A stretch of 64,000 nucleotides of DNA from Sphagnum magellanicum. Taxonomy: Eukaryota > Streptophyta > Sphagnopsida > Sphagnales > Sphagnaceae. A program made the position numbers and the translations under genes. Where the stretch lies: positions 62,001 through 126,000 of the forward strand of contig MU273446.1 of the NCBI GenBank assembly GCA_021904315.1. The letters run 5' to 3'. The notes below the pieces were generated by a model that saw only the letters and a program-made list of their open reading frames with translations, had not been told where the DNA came from and ran no database searches. Position 1 is the first letter of the stretch, and each line of letters starts with the position of its first letter. Below, in pieces: positions 9,353-21,200 of the stretch.

Positions 9353-12300
9353 TCATTCTTTTGGTAATGCCTTTGTAAGCACATCCGCCACCATCTCTTC
9401 CGTTGAACAATATTCGAAGGTAACTTCGCCATTTTCAACTCGTTCTCGAACAAAGTGATGTTGAACATCAATGTGCTTTGTTCGAGCATGTTGCGTGGGA
9501 TTTTTCGTTAATGATATTGCACCTTGGTTGTCACATCGAATCACCATCGCCTTCTTCTCTTTCATGTACCCTAATTCTTTCATGAGCTTTGTCATCCATA
9601 TGGCTTCCTTGGTAGCTTGTGTACTTGCCATGTATTCGGCCTCCGTCGTTGACAAGGCGATTGTGGGTTGTCGTTTGCTACTCCAAGAAGTGGCTCCACC
9701 TCCCATCATGAATACAAACCCTGTGGTGGATCTCCTATCCTCAAGGTCGCCGGCCCAATCCGCATCACAATATCCAACCACATCTTGGGGTGATAATCCT
9801 CCGAAGCGTAATTTGAATTGCAATGTGCCTTGCAAGTATCGAAAAATGCGCTTCACCGCAATCCAATGTTCTAGGCTTGGATTGGCCATGTGTTGACTCA
9901 CCACGCTTATTGGGTATGCCAAATCGGGTCGAGTACACAACATGGCATACATCAAGGATCCCACGGCTTGTTGATAAGGAACCTTCACCATTTCGTCATC
10001 CTTGTTCACATTTTTCTTCAACTTCGTCTTGGGATCAAGTGGCACTCCGATGGCTTTGCAATCCTCCATGTGAAAGCGTTTGAGAATCTCTTTGAGATAC
10101 CTAATTTGGTTGATGTAAAGAAGACGTTGAGCACGATCCCTTTCCACTTCCATGCCGAGGAAAAAATGCAAATCGCCAAGATCTTTCATTTCGAACTTTC
10201 GAGAAAGTTCTTCCTTCACTTGCAAAAGCTTGTCCTTATTATTGCACACCAAGATGAGATCATCAACGTAGACGACGATGAAAAATTTGACATCTTCGAC
10301 TTGCGCAACATACACACTAAAGTCCGCATCACTTCTCGTAAACTCGATGCTTTTCAAGAAAGCGTCTAGCTTTTGGTTCCAAGCCCTTGGAGATTGTTTC
10401 AAGCCATACAATGACTTGCGAAGCTTACACACAAGATGTTCGCCTTCATGTGTGAATCCTTCGGGTTGCTCCATGTAGATCTCCTCTTCAAGGTCACCAT
10501 TGAGAAATGCGGTTTTGACGTCCATTTGATGAATCTCCATGTCTTCAATGGCCGCTAGTGCAAGGATACAACGAATTGACACAAACTTTACAACGGGTGC
10601 AAAAGTTTCATTATAGTCAACTCCAAATGTTTGGGTGAAACCTCTTGCCACAAGTCTCGCCTTGTACCGTTCGACTTCACCATCGACCCCGTGTTTGATT
10701 TTGAACACCCATTTGCAAGAAATGGGTTTTCTACCCTTGGGGAGTGGCACCAAGGACCAAGTGTTGTTGACAAGAAGAGAGTCGTATTCTTCTTGCATGG
10801 CAATCTCCCACTTCTTTGCATCTTCGCCATTCAACGCCTCTTCCACGGTTTGGGGTTCCTCTGAAAATGCCATGGTGGCTCGTTCCACCTCTTTGGTGGC
10901 GACCCACCAATCACGAGGCCACTCCTTACGTTGTCTTTGGGGCCTTTCTCTTGGTCCATCTTCTTGTGGTTCATTTAAACCCTCATCTTGTGATGGAGCA
11001 AATTCCTCTTCCGAAGAGGAGTTTGTTGTAGATTCATCGCTTTCCACGACTTCCGCTGGTCTTGCCTTCAAAGATATAGGATTAACATCCTTCACAAGTT
11101 CATCGACTTCATCCACAACAAGGTGTTCTATTTGGTTTGAAAGGGGTCTCTTATCATGAACACCTTCTACTTCTTCCGTCCCTTCAAGGAACACAACATC
11201 TCGACTCTTAATGATCTTTTTGGTTTCTAGACACATTAAACGATATGCTTTGGTCCCTTCACAATACCCTAGAAACACACAAGGTATGGATTTGGGTTCT
11301 AATTTGCTTCTCTTTTCATCTGGAATGTGTGCAAATGCTTTGCAACCAAAAACTCTCAAATGAGATACATCCGGCTTCACACCGGTCCATGCTTCTTGTG
11401 GGGTCTTTGAATCAAGAGCTTTAGTTGGGCATCGATTCTTGATGTAAACCGCCATGTTCACCGCCTCCGCCCAAAACTCCAAGTCAAGTCCTTGTGCACG
11501 AATCATGCTTCTCGCGCATTCCATGATGGTCCTATTGGCTCGTTCCGCAACTCCATTTTGTTATGGTGTGTAAGGTGCACTTGTTTGACGTTCGATTCCA
11601 CATTCATGCAAAAGTCATCAAACTTTTTGGACACAAATTCTCCTCCGTTGTCGGATCGCAAGGTCTTGATCTTCATGCCGGTTTGATTCTCCACTAAGGC
11701 CTTGTATGCCTTGAATTTGTCGAACACTTCTCCTTTGGCTTTCAAAAGGTAAACATGAGTTTTTCTCAAAAAATCGTGGATGAAGGTGACAAAGTATCGT
11801 GCTCCACCACGAGATGTGGTCTTCATCGGTCCGCACACATCGCTATGCACTAGTTCCAAAAGCTTGGAAGCCCTACTTGCTTCATCTTTAAGAAAAGATG
11901 TCCTTTGATGTTTGCCTTCAATGCAAGCTTCACACACATGGTGCAATGGCACTTCTTTCAAATTCATGCCATTGACCATATTCTCCAACTTCTTAAGACT
12001 TGCCATGTTGAGGTGGCCGAGTCTTTGGTGCCAAAGCGTAGCTCCTTCATTCGAAGACTTTGCCACATTCGCACTCTCCTTTCGAACATTGACGTCGAGA
12101 AGATACAAGTTCTTCTCCCTTCGTGCTTGCGCCACAACGGTGCCATGGACATTGTGGACCTTACAACCATCCTTGTCAAACTCCACTTTCAAGCCCTCCG
12201 AAATGAGTTTGCTAACGGAAATGAGACTATTCTTCATTTTCGGAACATGAAGAACTTGTGTGATGGTTGTAAGCAACATTTTACCTCCAACTTGCATTGT

Positions 12301-13227
12301 GGCCTTGATGCTCCCTTTGCCAATGGCCTCCAAAATGGTGTCATCTCCCATGTACACCTTTCGTGCAACAATGGATTCGTAAGTGGTGAACCACTCTCGT
12401 TCAAACGTCATGTGTTGCGTTGCGCCCGAATCGATGATCCAATTGTTTCTCGCATGATCATTAGCACTCAAGGCGGTAACAAACATTTGTTCTTGATCAT
12501 CACAAGCTTGGTTTGCTTTTTCTTTCTCATCACTCTTCTTCTTCAAACAATTCCTCACAAAGTGTCCGGGTTTTTTACAATAAAAGCAAAGCTTTTCATT
12601 TGCCTTATGGGTTTTGTTAATCAATGCGGCATTCTCTTTACTTTCACTTTCTTTTCTTTTGGAGACCTCATGAAGCAATCGAGCGACGATGAATTGAAGG
12701 TCAACATCCTTGGTTGACATGGACTCCAAACTCGTGACCAAGTTATCAAAAGATGGGGGAAGGCTCATGAGAAGTACCATGTAAACGTCCTCATCTTCAA
12801 TGTTCACCTCAATGGAACGTAATTGATCCGCAAGCGCCTTCACCATGTTGATGTGCGCAAGCAAGTCCTCCCCTTCTTGCATTTTGATGGTGAAGAACCT
12901 CCTTCGAAGAAACAACTTGTTTCCGATGGTCTTGGCTTCATGGACACCGCAAAGTGTTTCCCAAGCGCTTTTGACATTTTCGCAATATTGAATGTGTGCA
13001 AGTTGTGCGTCCGTGAGATGTTCACAAAGTAGTGCAAATGCCTTGGTCGCCTTTTCGTTGTAATCCGTGATTTGATCTTCATCATGAGGAATTGTTGCAC
13101 TCCCATCAACAAACTTCCAAAGCCCGTGCTTAGAAAGCATCATGCGCATCTTGAACTTCCAAAGGTGAAAGTTGCCACCATCGAACTTTTCCATGACTTT
13201 CAAAGACTCCATTTGGAATGATGACAT
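9353..13227 (-). pseudogene. Copia-A1 gag-pol polyprotein (frameshift and stop)
   Basis: Starts MSSFQMESLKVMEKF at 13227. Order along the protein: copia-type gag (UBN2-like) 1-195; CX2CX4HX4C zinc knuckle at about 214-227; protease with DSG at about 266-268; GAG-pre-integrase with the H/H and C/C pair (LWHQRLGH, CEAC); integrase core with HSDVCGP and RSDNGGEF. A frameshift near 11600-11615 and a TAA at 11561-11563 (a C-to-T change in a Gln codon) then interrupt integrase before its catalytic Glu motif. Downstream, 11524 to 9353 is open: integrase C-terminus, RT with KTAFLNGDLEEEIYMEQP and YVDDLIL, and RNase H with CDADW, STTEAEYM and RCDNQG. Two lesions separate it from a working element. Confidence 0.95.
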
Positions 13228-13895
13228 TTTGTTGAACACGAATGCTAAAACAAACACTCTATGTTTTTGTATTCAAATGAAGTGCAAGTGGGAGAATTTA
13301 AGGTTGAAAAACTTGCTAATGTTTGAAGACCTCACTTGAAATCTCTCCCACTCAATGGTTATATGTCACTAAACAAAACCCTTACAAGAAACTCTCAAAC
13401 ACTTGAAAAATTTCTTGCATAAACTTGGAATTTGGCTTGAAACTTGTAGGATTGGCAAAAAACTCTCTTTGACACACTTGAAACTTAAACCTTTCAACAA
13501 CTTGAAAAGCTTCTCTAACTCATCAAACTTCAATGTTGAAGCTCTCAACAACTCGAAGAACTCTCTTCCACACACTTTCTCAAACTTCAACGTTGAAAAC
13601 TTCAAAAAACTTAAGGAACTCTCCTTCACACTTTTGAACTTAAAACTTGAAACTTAAACACTTGAAGAACACTCTTCCACACTTAAGAACTTACAACACT
13701 TTGAAGAAGTCTCTTCCACACCTCCCACTCACTTGGAAAAGTTGCAAGCTCCTTGTATGCCACCACTTGGAAATGAACTCCCACTCACTTTGCAAACTAA
13801 AAACCTTCTCTCAAAAGGATTCTCTCCTTTTTCCTACAAGCTCAAAACCTTTCACTACTTTTTGTTCTAACACAATGTCCTTTCTCTTGCTTGGT
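13228..13895 (-). other. Copia-A1 5' untranslated leader with degenerate repeats
   Basis: Leader between primer site and gag. It consists of degenerate repeats of sequence like gttgaaagtttgaagtgtgtggaagag. The same style of leader occurs at 5180-5460, 5800-6290 and 53570-54030. No credible ORF. Confidence 0.7.
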
Positions 13896-13909
13896 GTGGG
13901 CCCATAACC
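13896..13909 (-). other. Primer binding site, half-tRNA iMet type (A1)
   Basis: gtgggcccataacc on the + strand, abutting the 5' LTR; the minus strand reads GGTTATGGGCCCAC. It is exactly complementary to the anticodon arm of plant initiator tRNA-Met as I recall it. Confidence 0.88.
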
Positions 13910-14390
13910 TATTGGAAATAACTTGAAAACAAGCAAGAAATGAAAGCTTCAAGGTTCATGAAATGGAACAATTATATTAACTAACAAGAATATTACAAAG
14001 GTTGTATGCTTCAAATGCTACAATCACAAAACTATGGCTTGCAACAACTAACAAAGCTTGAAGGTTCTATGTGCACTCAAAAACCATGAAAGGAAAGAAT
14101 GAAAGACCACTCAAAACCACTCGAATATATACTATCTCCTAACCCTAAAGTAGCCGCCACTTAACCCTAACCTAGCCGCCGCCTAACCCTAGCCGCCACC
14201 TAACCCTAACCCTAGCCGCCGCCAAGCCCTAGCCATCCCCAAGCCCTAAATAGTTTCCACTTCTAAACCCTAGCCGCCACTATTCAACCTAACCTAACTA
14301 CTAGAAGGATGAGAATACTATTCATCCATTTGATGAATGTTTAACACATTCATCAACATTGGGAATTAGAAACGAATAGTATTTCTAACA
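13910..14390 (-). repeat. Copia-A1 5' LTR (481 bp)
   Basis: Same ends as the 3' LTR but lacks one 23-bp stretch of the CCCTAA/AGCCGCC array. On the minus strand the array (about 14139-14290) lies just upstream of a tatata motif near 14125. Confidence 0.95.
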
Positions 14391-16104
14391 AGAAGGAGCC
14401 GCAAGGTGAGGATGCAGCGATGGTGTCAATGCAAGGAAGAGGAGGGACCACATCCACACGCAAAGACACCAAGACATGTTACTATTGTGGCAAACCAGGC
14501 CACATTGCACGATTTTGCTTCAAGGCCAAGAACAACAACAAAGAGAAGGAGAGTGCCAACAAAGCCAAGGACAATGATGACTATGCCTTTGCAAGAGGAA
14601 TATGGCTCACTCATGGCCAATGGCACATGGGAGTTGGTCCCTCTTCCAAAGGATCGCAAAAGTGTGGGATGCAAGTGGGTGTTTCGCACCAAAAGGGATG
14701 CATCAGGCCATATCGTGAGGCACAAGGCAAGGTTGGTGGCCAAGGGGTATTCTCAAGTTGAAGGTGTGGACTTCAATGAGACATTTGCCGTGGTGGCCAA
14801 GTTCACAACCATTAGATGCATTCTTGCAATTGGAGCTGCCATGGACTTGGACATCCACCAAATGGACGTGAAGACCGCATTCTTGAATGGAGAATTGGAG
14901 GAGGACATCTACATGGACCAACCCCAAGGATTCGTGCAAGATGGCAAGGAGGACCTGGTGTGTAAGTTGAAGAAGTCCTTATACGGGCTCAAGCAATCAC
15001 CAAGAGCATGGTACCAACGCATTGACATGTTCTTCACCCACGAAGGCTTTTCTAGGAGCCAAGCGGACCATTCGTTGTACATCAAGCGAACAGGTGAGTA
15101 CTTGTTGATAGTGATAATCTATGTGGATGATTTGATCATCTTAGCAAGCAACGGGAACATTTTGAAGTGGTTGAAGTCAAGGCTTGAAAATGAATTTGAG
15201 ATGAGTGATCTTGGAGAGTTGCACTATTGCCTTGGTGTGGAGTTTGAGAGAGACCGTGCCAACCACACCATAACCATGAGCCAAAGCAAGTACATTGAGG
15301 AGGTGTTCAAGCGCTTCAACATGGAGGAATGCAAGCCCATTGGAACTCCGCTTGATGTGAATTCCAAGCTCTTGAAGCTCACGGAGGAGGAGTTTCAAGG
15401 CATTCAAGAGGAGATGCAAGGCATTCCATACAAGGCGGCGGTGGGATCATTGATGTATGCCATGGTGGGCACACGGCCTGATCTTGCATTCCCGGTGAGC
15501 ATGGTGAGTCAATTCATGTCAAGGGCTGGTCCTTCCCATTGGATGGCGGTGAAACGCATCATGCGATACTTGAAGGGCACTATGGACTTGAAATTGTGCC
15601 TTGGAGGCAAGGAGGTTAGTTTGAGGGGATATTGTGATGCCGATTGGGGTGGAGATGCAAATGAGCGGCGTTCCACCATCGGGTACGTGTTCTTTGTTAG
15701 AGTGGGAACCATCTCATGGAATTGCAAGAGGCAACCTACAATTGCCTTGTCTACCACGGAGGCCGAATACATGGCCACTAGTCAATGCACCAAGGAGGCC
15801 ATATGGTTGAGGAAGTTGATGGCGGATGTGGGACTTGTGCAAGATGGAGCAACAATCTCATGTGTGACAATCGAGGATGCATTGCACTTGCAAAGAACCC
15901 TACCCACCACTCTCGCACAAAGCACGTTGACATACAACACCACTTCATTCGAGAGAAGTTGGAGAGTGGAAAAATAGGCCTGAAGTATTGCCCAACTCAA
16001 GATATGGTGGCGGATGTGTTGACAAAGGCATTGGCAAAGGAGCGACATCAAAACCTTACAAGAAGCACGGGATTGAGAGTCTTAGATTACTTGCAAAGTG
16101 GGAG
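14391..16104 (+). pseudogene. Copia-B1 gag 3' end fused to RT-RNase H
   Basis: Resumes gag after the A1 target duplication: the zinc knuckle CYYCGKPGHIARFC is intact. At about 14594 the sequence jumps from the post-knuckle spacer to just before RT. B2 residues of about 263-839 are missing (about 1.7 kb: protease and integrase). Both edges share tgcaa, and the joint is out of frame. RT then reads WVFRTKRDASG, KTAFLNGELEEDIYM and YVDDLIILASN, but has FAVVAK where B2 has FAPVAK. A second frameshift lies near 15855 in RNase H, after STTEAEYMA. CDNRGCIALAK and VADVLTKALAKE are in another frame. Confidence 0.93.
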
Positions 16105-16422
16105 TGTTGAAGATTATGATGTAAATGTTAGAAACATTAGAAATGGTGTGGTAGATATTACAGACAATGTGGTAGTTAAGTGTTGCAAGTAATCAAAGAC
16201 ATAGGTAGATTTGAAATATGTAAGTACCACGAACATGTTAGAATAAGGAGGGATTTATCCCATATGGTTTGTCAATGTAGTGGTACATGGAGGGGAATAA
16301 AGAGCAAGGTTGGAGGGGAGTTGGACATCTCACTCCAAGCATTGTTCACATACTTGTGTGTCTTATGTGCTTGTGATTGCGCAATCTCTCTTCTGATCCT
16401 ATTGTTCTTCAATACTTCAATA
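16105..16422 (+). repeat. Copia-B1 3' LTR
   Basis: Preceded by the PPT gcaaagtgggag (16093-16104). Same start and end as 7099-7416. The host A2 sequence resumes after aactt at 16423. Confidence 0.94.
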
Positions 16423-16427
16423 AACTT

Positions 16428-17362
16428 CGCCATTTTCAACTCATTCTCGAACAAAGTGATGTTGAACATCAATGTGCTTTGTTCGAGCATGTTGCGTGGG
16501 ATTTTTCGTTAATGATATTGCACCTTGGTTGTCACATCGAATCACCATCGCCTTCTTCTCTTTCATGTACCCTAATTCTTTCATGAGCTTTGTCATCCAT
16601 ATGGCTTCCTTGGTAGCTTGTGTAATTACCATGTATTCGGCCTCCGTCGTTGACAAGGTGATTGTGGGTTGTCGTTTGCTACTCCATGAAGTGGCTCCAC
16701 CTCCCATCATGAATACAAACCCTGTGGTGGATCTCCTATCCTCAAGGTCACCGGCCCAATCCGCATCACAATATCCAACCACATCTTGGGGTGATAATCT
16801 TCTGAAGCGTAATTTGAATTGCAATGTGCCTTGCAAGTATCGAAAAATGCGCTTCACCGCAATCCAATGTTCTAGGCTTGGATTCGCCATGTGTTGAGTC
16901 ACCACGCTTATTGGGTATGCCAAATCGGGTCGAGTACACAAAATGGCATACATCAAGGATCCCACGGCTTGTTGATAAGGAACCTTCACCATTTCGTCAT
17001 CCTTGTTCACATTCTTCTTCAACTTCGTCTTGGGATCAAGTGGCACTCCGATGGCTTTGCAATCCTCCATGCGAAAGCGTTTGAGAATCTCTTTGAGATA
17101 CCCAATTTGGTTGATGTAAAGAAGACGTTGAGCATGATCCCTTTCCACTTCCATGCTGAGGAAAAAATGCAAATTGCCAAGATCTTTCATATCAAATTTT
17201 TGAGAAAGTTCTTCCTTCACTTGCAAAAGCTTGTCCTTATTATTGCACACCAAGATAAGATCATCGACGTAGATGACGATGAAAAATTTGACATCTTCGA
17301 CTTGCGCAACATACACACTAAAATTCGCATCACTTCTCGTAAACTCGATGCTTTTCAAGAAA
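16428..17362 (-). pseudogene. Copia-A2 RT-RNase H remnant
   Basis: Minus-strand frame (about 305 codons open) from the RT region SIEFTRSDANFSVYVAQVED through YVDDLILVCNN to RNase H (CDADWAGD, STTEAEYM, RCDNQG) and KHIDVQHHFVRE. It is about 95% like A1 by eye. It continues across the B1 insertion into 6975-7098 (MVADVLTKAL end). Upstream RT, integrase, protease and gag are deleted. Confidence 0.92.
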
Positions 17363-17519
17363 GCCGCTGCCTAACCCTAGCCGCCACCAAACCCTAAGTA
17401 GTCTCCACTTCTAAACCCTAACCTAGTTACTACAAGGATGTGAATACTATTCATCCTTTTGATGAATGTTTAACACATTCATCAACATTGGGAATTAGAA
17501 ATGAATAGTATTTCTAACA
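17363..17519 (-). repeat. Partial copia-A2 5' LTR
   Basis: Only the outer 157 bp of a copia-A LTR (from ctgcctaaccctagccgcc to TTTCTAACA), fused directly to RT sequence at 17362. Confidence 0.88.
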
Positions 17520-17966
17520 ATGGAACATTCGATGATTGTCAAACAAATCTTTCGATATTTGCAAGGTACGTTGCAAATGAAATTACAATTCGATGCAACA
17601 CCATCCAAGGAAGTGCTTGCATATTGTGATGTGGATTGGGGTGGTGATCTTGAAGATAAGAGGCCCACCAAAGGGTTTGTTTTCATGATCGGAAGTGGAG
17701 CCACTTCTTGGAGTAACAAATGACAACCTACAATAGCATTGTCCACCACGGAGGCGAAATACATGGCGAACACACAAGCCACAAAAGAAGCCATATGGAT
17801 AATAAAATTTATGACGGATTTAGGATACATGGAGGAGAAGAAAGTGATGGTGATTCGATGCGACAATCAAGGTGAGATATCATTGACCAAGAACCCCACT
17901 CACCATGCACGAACAAAACACATATGTACATCATTTTGTTTGAGAACGAGTTGAAAATGGGGAAGT
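17520..17966 (+). pseudogene. Copia-A0 RNase H fragment
   Basis: Plus-strand copia-A RNase H: RYLQGTLQMKLQ, CDVDWGGDLEDKRPTKGF and GATSWSNK, a stop at 17721-17723 (expected Arg), then QPTIALSTTEAKYMA and IRCDNQGEISLTKNPTHHARTKHI. Cut at 17966 by B2. The remaining C-terminus is at 23248-23371. The rest of A0 pol is absent. Confidence 0.88.
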
Positions 17967-18291
17967 TGTTGAAACAATAGGATCAGAGGAGAGATTGCAC
18001 ATTCAAAGCACATAGATCACACAAGTATGTGAACAATGCTTGGAGTGAGATATCCAACTCTCCTCCAACCTTGCTCTTTATTCCCTTCCCTGTACCACCA
18101 CATTGACAAACCATATGGGATAAATATCTCTCTCCCTCCTTATTCTAACATGTTGGTGGTACTAGCATAAATCAAATCCACCTATGTCTTTGATTACTTG
18201 CAACACTAATCTATCACATAGTTTCTACCAGATTGTTTCTAATATCTCTAACACTATTAACTATGTCTCATCTACATCATAATCTTCAACA
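17967..18291 (-). repeat. Copia-B2 3' LTR (325 bp)
   Basis: TGTTGAAACAATAGG to ATAATCTTCAACA on the + strand; the ends are a perfect inverted TGTTGAA...TTCAACA. The last codons of gag-pol run into it. Confidence 0.96.
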
Positions 18292-21200
18292 CTCCCACTT
18301 TGCAAGTAATCTAAGACTCCCAATCCCATGCTTCTTGTAAGGTTTTGATGTCGCTCCTTTGCCAATGCCTTTGTCAACACATCTGCAACCATATCTTGAG
18401 TTGGGCAATACTTGAGGCCTATTTCTCCACTCTCTAACTTCTCCCGTATGAAGTGGTGTTGTATGTCAATGTGCTTTGTGCGAGAGTGGTGGGTTGGGTT
18501 CTTTGCAAGTGCAATGCATCCTTGATTGTCACACATGATGGTGGTTGCTCCAACTTGCACAAGTCCCACATCTGCCATCAACTTCCTCAACCATATGGCC
18601 TCCTTGGTGCATTGACTAGTGGCCATGTATTCGGCCTCCGTGGTAGACAAGGCAATTGTAGGTTGCCTCTTGCAATTCCATGAGATGGCTCCAACTCCAA
18701 CAAAGAACACATACCCTGTGGTGGAACGTCTCTCATTTGCATCTCCTCCCCAATCCGCATCACAATATCCCTTCAAACTAACATCCTTGCCTCCAAGGCA
18801 CAATTTCAATTCCAAAGTGCCCTTCAAGTACCGCATGATGCGTTTCACCGCCATCCAATGGGAAGGACCAGCCCTTGACATGAATTGACTCACCATGCTC
18901 ACCGGGAATGCAAGATCTGGTCGTGTGCCCACCATGGCATACATCAATGATCCCACCGCCGCCTTATATGGAATGCCTTGCATCTCCTCTTGAACGCTCT
19001 GAAACTCTTGCTCCGTGAGTTTCAAGAGCTTGGAATTCACATCAAGCGGAGTTGCAATGGGCTTGCACTCCTCCATGTTGAAGCGCTTGAGCACCTCCTC
19101 AATGTACTTCCTTTGGCTCATGGTTATGGTGTGATTTGCACGATCTCTCTCAAACTCCACACCGAGGCAATAGTGCAACTCTCCAAGATCACTCATCTCA
19201 AATTCATCTTCAAGCCTTGACTTCAACCATTTCAAAATGTTCACATTGCTTGCTAAGATGATCAGATCATCTACATAGATTATCACTATCAACAAGTACT
19301 CACCCGTTTGCTTGACATACAAGGAATGGTCCGCTTGGCTCCTAGAAAAGCATTCATGGGTGAAGAACATGTCAATGCGTTGGTACCATGCTCTTGGTGA
19401 TTGCTTCAGCCCATACAAGGACTTCTTCAACTTGCACACTAGTTGCTCCTTGCCTTCTTGCACGAATCCTTGCGGTTGGTCCATGTAGATGTCCTCCTCC
19501 AATTCCCCATTCAAGAATGCGGTCTTCACATCCATTTGGTGGATCTCTAAGTCCATGGCAGATCCAATTGCAAGCATGCATCTAATGGTGGTGAATTTGG
19601 CCACCGGGGCAAATGTCTCATTGAAGTCCACACCTTCAACTTGAGAGTACCCCTTGGCCACCAACCTGGCCTTGTGCCTCACAACATGGCCTGATGCATC
19701 CCTTTTTGTGCGAAACACCCACTTGCATCCCACACTTTTACGGTCCTTTGGGAGAGGGACCAATTCCCATGTGCCATTTGCCATGAGTGAGGCATATTCC
19801 TCTTGCATGGCTGCCTCCCACTTGCTTGCATCCTCGGAATGCATGGCATCGCACAAATTCAATGGATCATCAATACAAGCAACATTTGCGTGTTCCACAT
19901 CTTGTTGGGGTAGGATGTGGTTCTTCCACCACTCTCCAAGCGGTCGCCGCTCCCTCAAGGGGTACCTACGCTCCTCCAAGGTCTGCCCCTCTTGTTCACC
20001 ATTTGTGCTTACATCTTTTGATGGTGATGAAGGTGTTGATGAACGCCCCAGGGTTGGCGGTGCCTCTTGATTGCTTGGATACTCTTTGAAATCACTTGTG
20101 AGTTCATCATCATACACACAAGGGGATTTGGAAGATGTGTCCACAATCACCACATTAGGGGTCTGATTTCTCCCACTTGGATGCATCTCCAAATCATTGC
20201 CCACACTAGTGCTATCCTCCATGAACTCAACATCCCTACACTTGATGATCTTTTTGGATTGCACACACATCAGCCTATATGCCTTGGTGCCTTCACAATA
20301 CCCAAGAAACAAGCATTTTGTGCTCTTTGCATCAAACTTACCCCTCTTCTCATCCGGCACCATGGCATATGCAATGCATCCAAACACACGCATGTGTGAA
20401 ATGCAAGGCTTTCTCCCACTCCACGCTTCCTCTGGTGTGATGGATGGCAAGGCTCTTGATGGACATCGATTCCTTGTGTAGGCCGCATTCGCCACCGCTT
20501 CCGCCCAAAGTGACTTCTTGAGGTTTTGAGCATGAAGCATGCTCCTTGCCATCTCCACAAGGGTGCGATTTGCACGCTCTGCCACTCCATTTTGTTGAGG
20601 CCTATATGGTGTGGAGGTTTGCTTCTCAATGCCATGTTCCTTCAAGAAGCCCTGGAATCCCTTGGAAATGTACTCCCCTCCATTGTCGGACCGAAACACC
20701 TTGATCTTGTGGCCTGATTGTGTCTCCACAAGTGCCTTGAATTCCTTGAACTTTTCCAAGCACTCCCCTTTGGACCTCAACAAGTAAACCCACACCTTTC
20801 TTGAAAAGTCGTCAATGTAGGTCACAAAGTACCTTGCACCACCCAAGGATGTGGTCCTCATGGGGCCGCATACATCCGAATGCACAATCTCCAGGGGCTT
20901 GGTGGCACGCATCCCTCCATCACTTGGAAATGGTTTGCAATGTTGTTTTCCCTCAATGCACCCTTCACAAACAAATGAAGAAGTAGGGCAGGGCATATTT
21001 CCAAGGTTCATACCACTCACCATGTTTTGGAGCGCATGCACACCTTTGATGTTCAAATGACCCAGCCGACGATGCCAAAGCTCCAATGCACCATCAATTG
21101 TTGAAGTTTGGGCCACGTTGGCCACATGCCTCTCACACACCTTGGTGAAGGTCATTTGATACAAGTTGCCTTCGCGTAGTGCTATTGCAATCATCTCTCC

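Larger units (their letters stand above)
8799..14390 (-). mobile_element. Copia-A1, full-length, inside B1 gag
   Basis: 5592-bp minus-strand element with 3' LTR 8799-9302, 5' LTR 13910-14390, PPT at 9303-9312 and primer site at 13896-13909. A perfect target duplication agaag lies at 8794-8798 and 14391-14395. The LTRs differ by a 23-bp array indel and a few substitutions, so it is young but not brand new. Gag-pol carries a frameshift and a stop, so it is not autonomous as it stands. Confidence 0.96.
7099..16422 (+). mobile_element. Copia-B1, internally deleted, hosting A1
   Basis: LTRs 7099-7416 and 16105-16422 (318 bp each, roughly six differences by eye), flanked by a perfect duplication aactt (7094-7098 and 16423-16427). 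The element sits inside A2. Without A1 it is about 3.7 kb, because protease, integrase and the RT start are missing between gag and RT. Gag is split by A1 at 8798/14391. Confidence 0.95.
6576..17519 (-). mobile_element. Copia-A2, internally deleted, inside A0
   Basis: Minus-strand element: 3' LTR 6576-6974, PPT and RNase H end 6975-7098, interrupted by B1, resuming at 16428-17362, then only the outer part of the 5' LTR (17363-17519). The junction at about 17362 joins RT sequence directly to mid-LTR through a 2-bp overlap, so gag, protease, integrase, primer site and half the LTR are deleted. Flanks are ttgtg (left) and atgga (right), so there is no target duplication; A0 sequence was probably lost as well. 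Confidence 0.88.

Noticed and set aside
11905..12717. 270-codon plus-strand frame
   Set aside because: Antisense of A1 gag/protease, whose motifs are clear on the minus strand.
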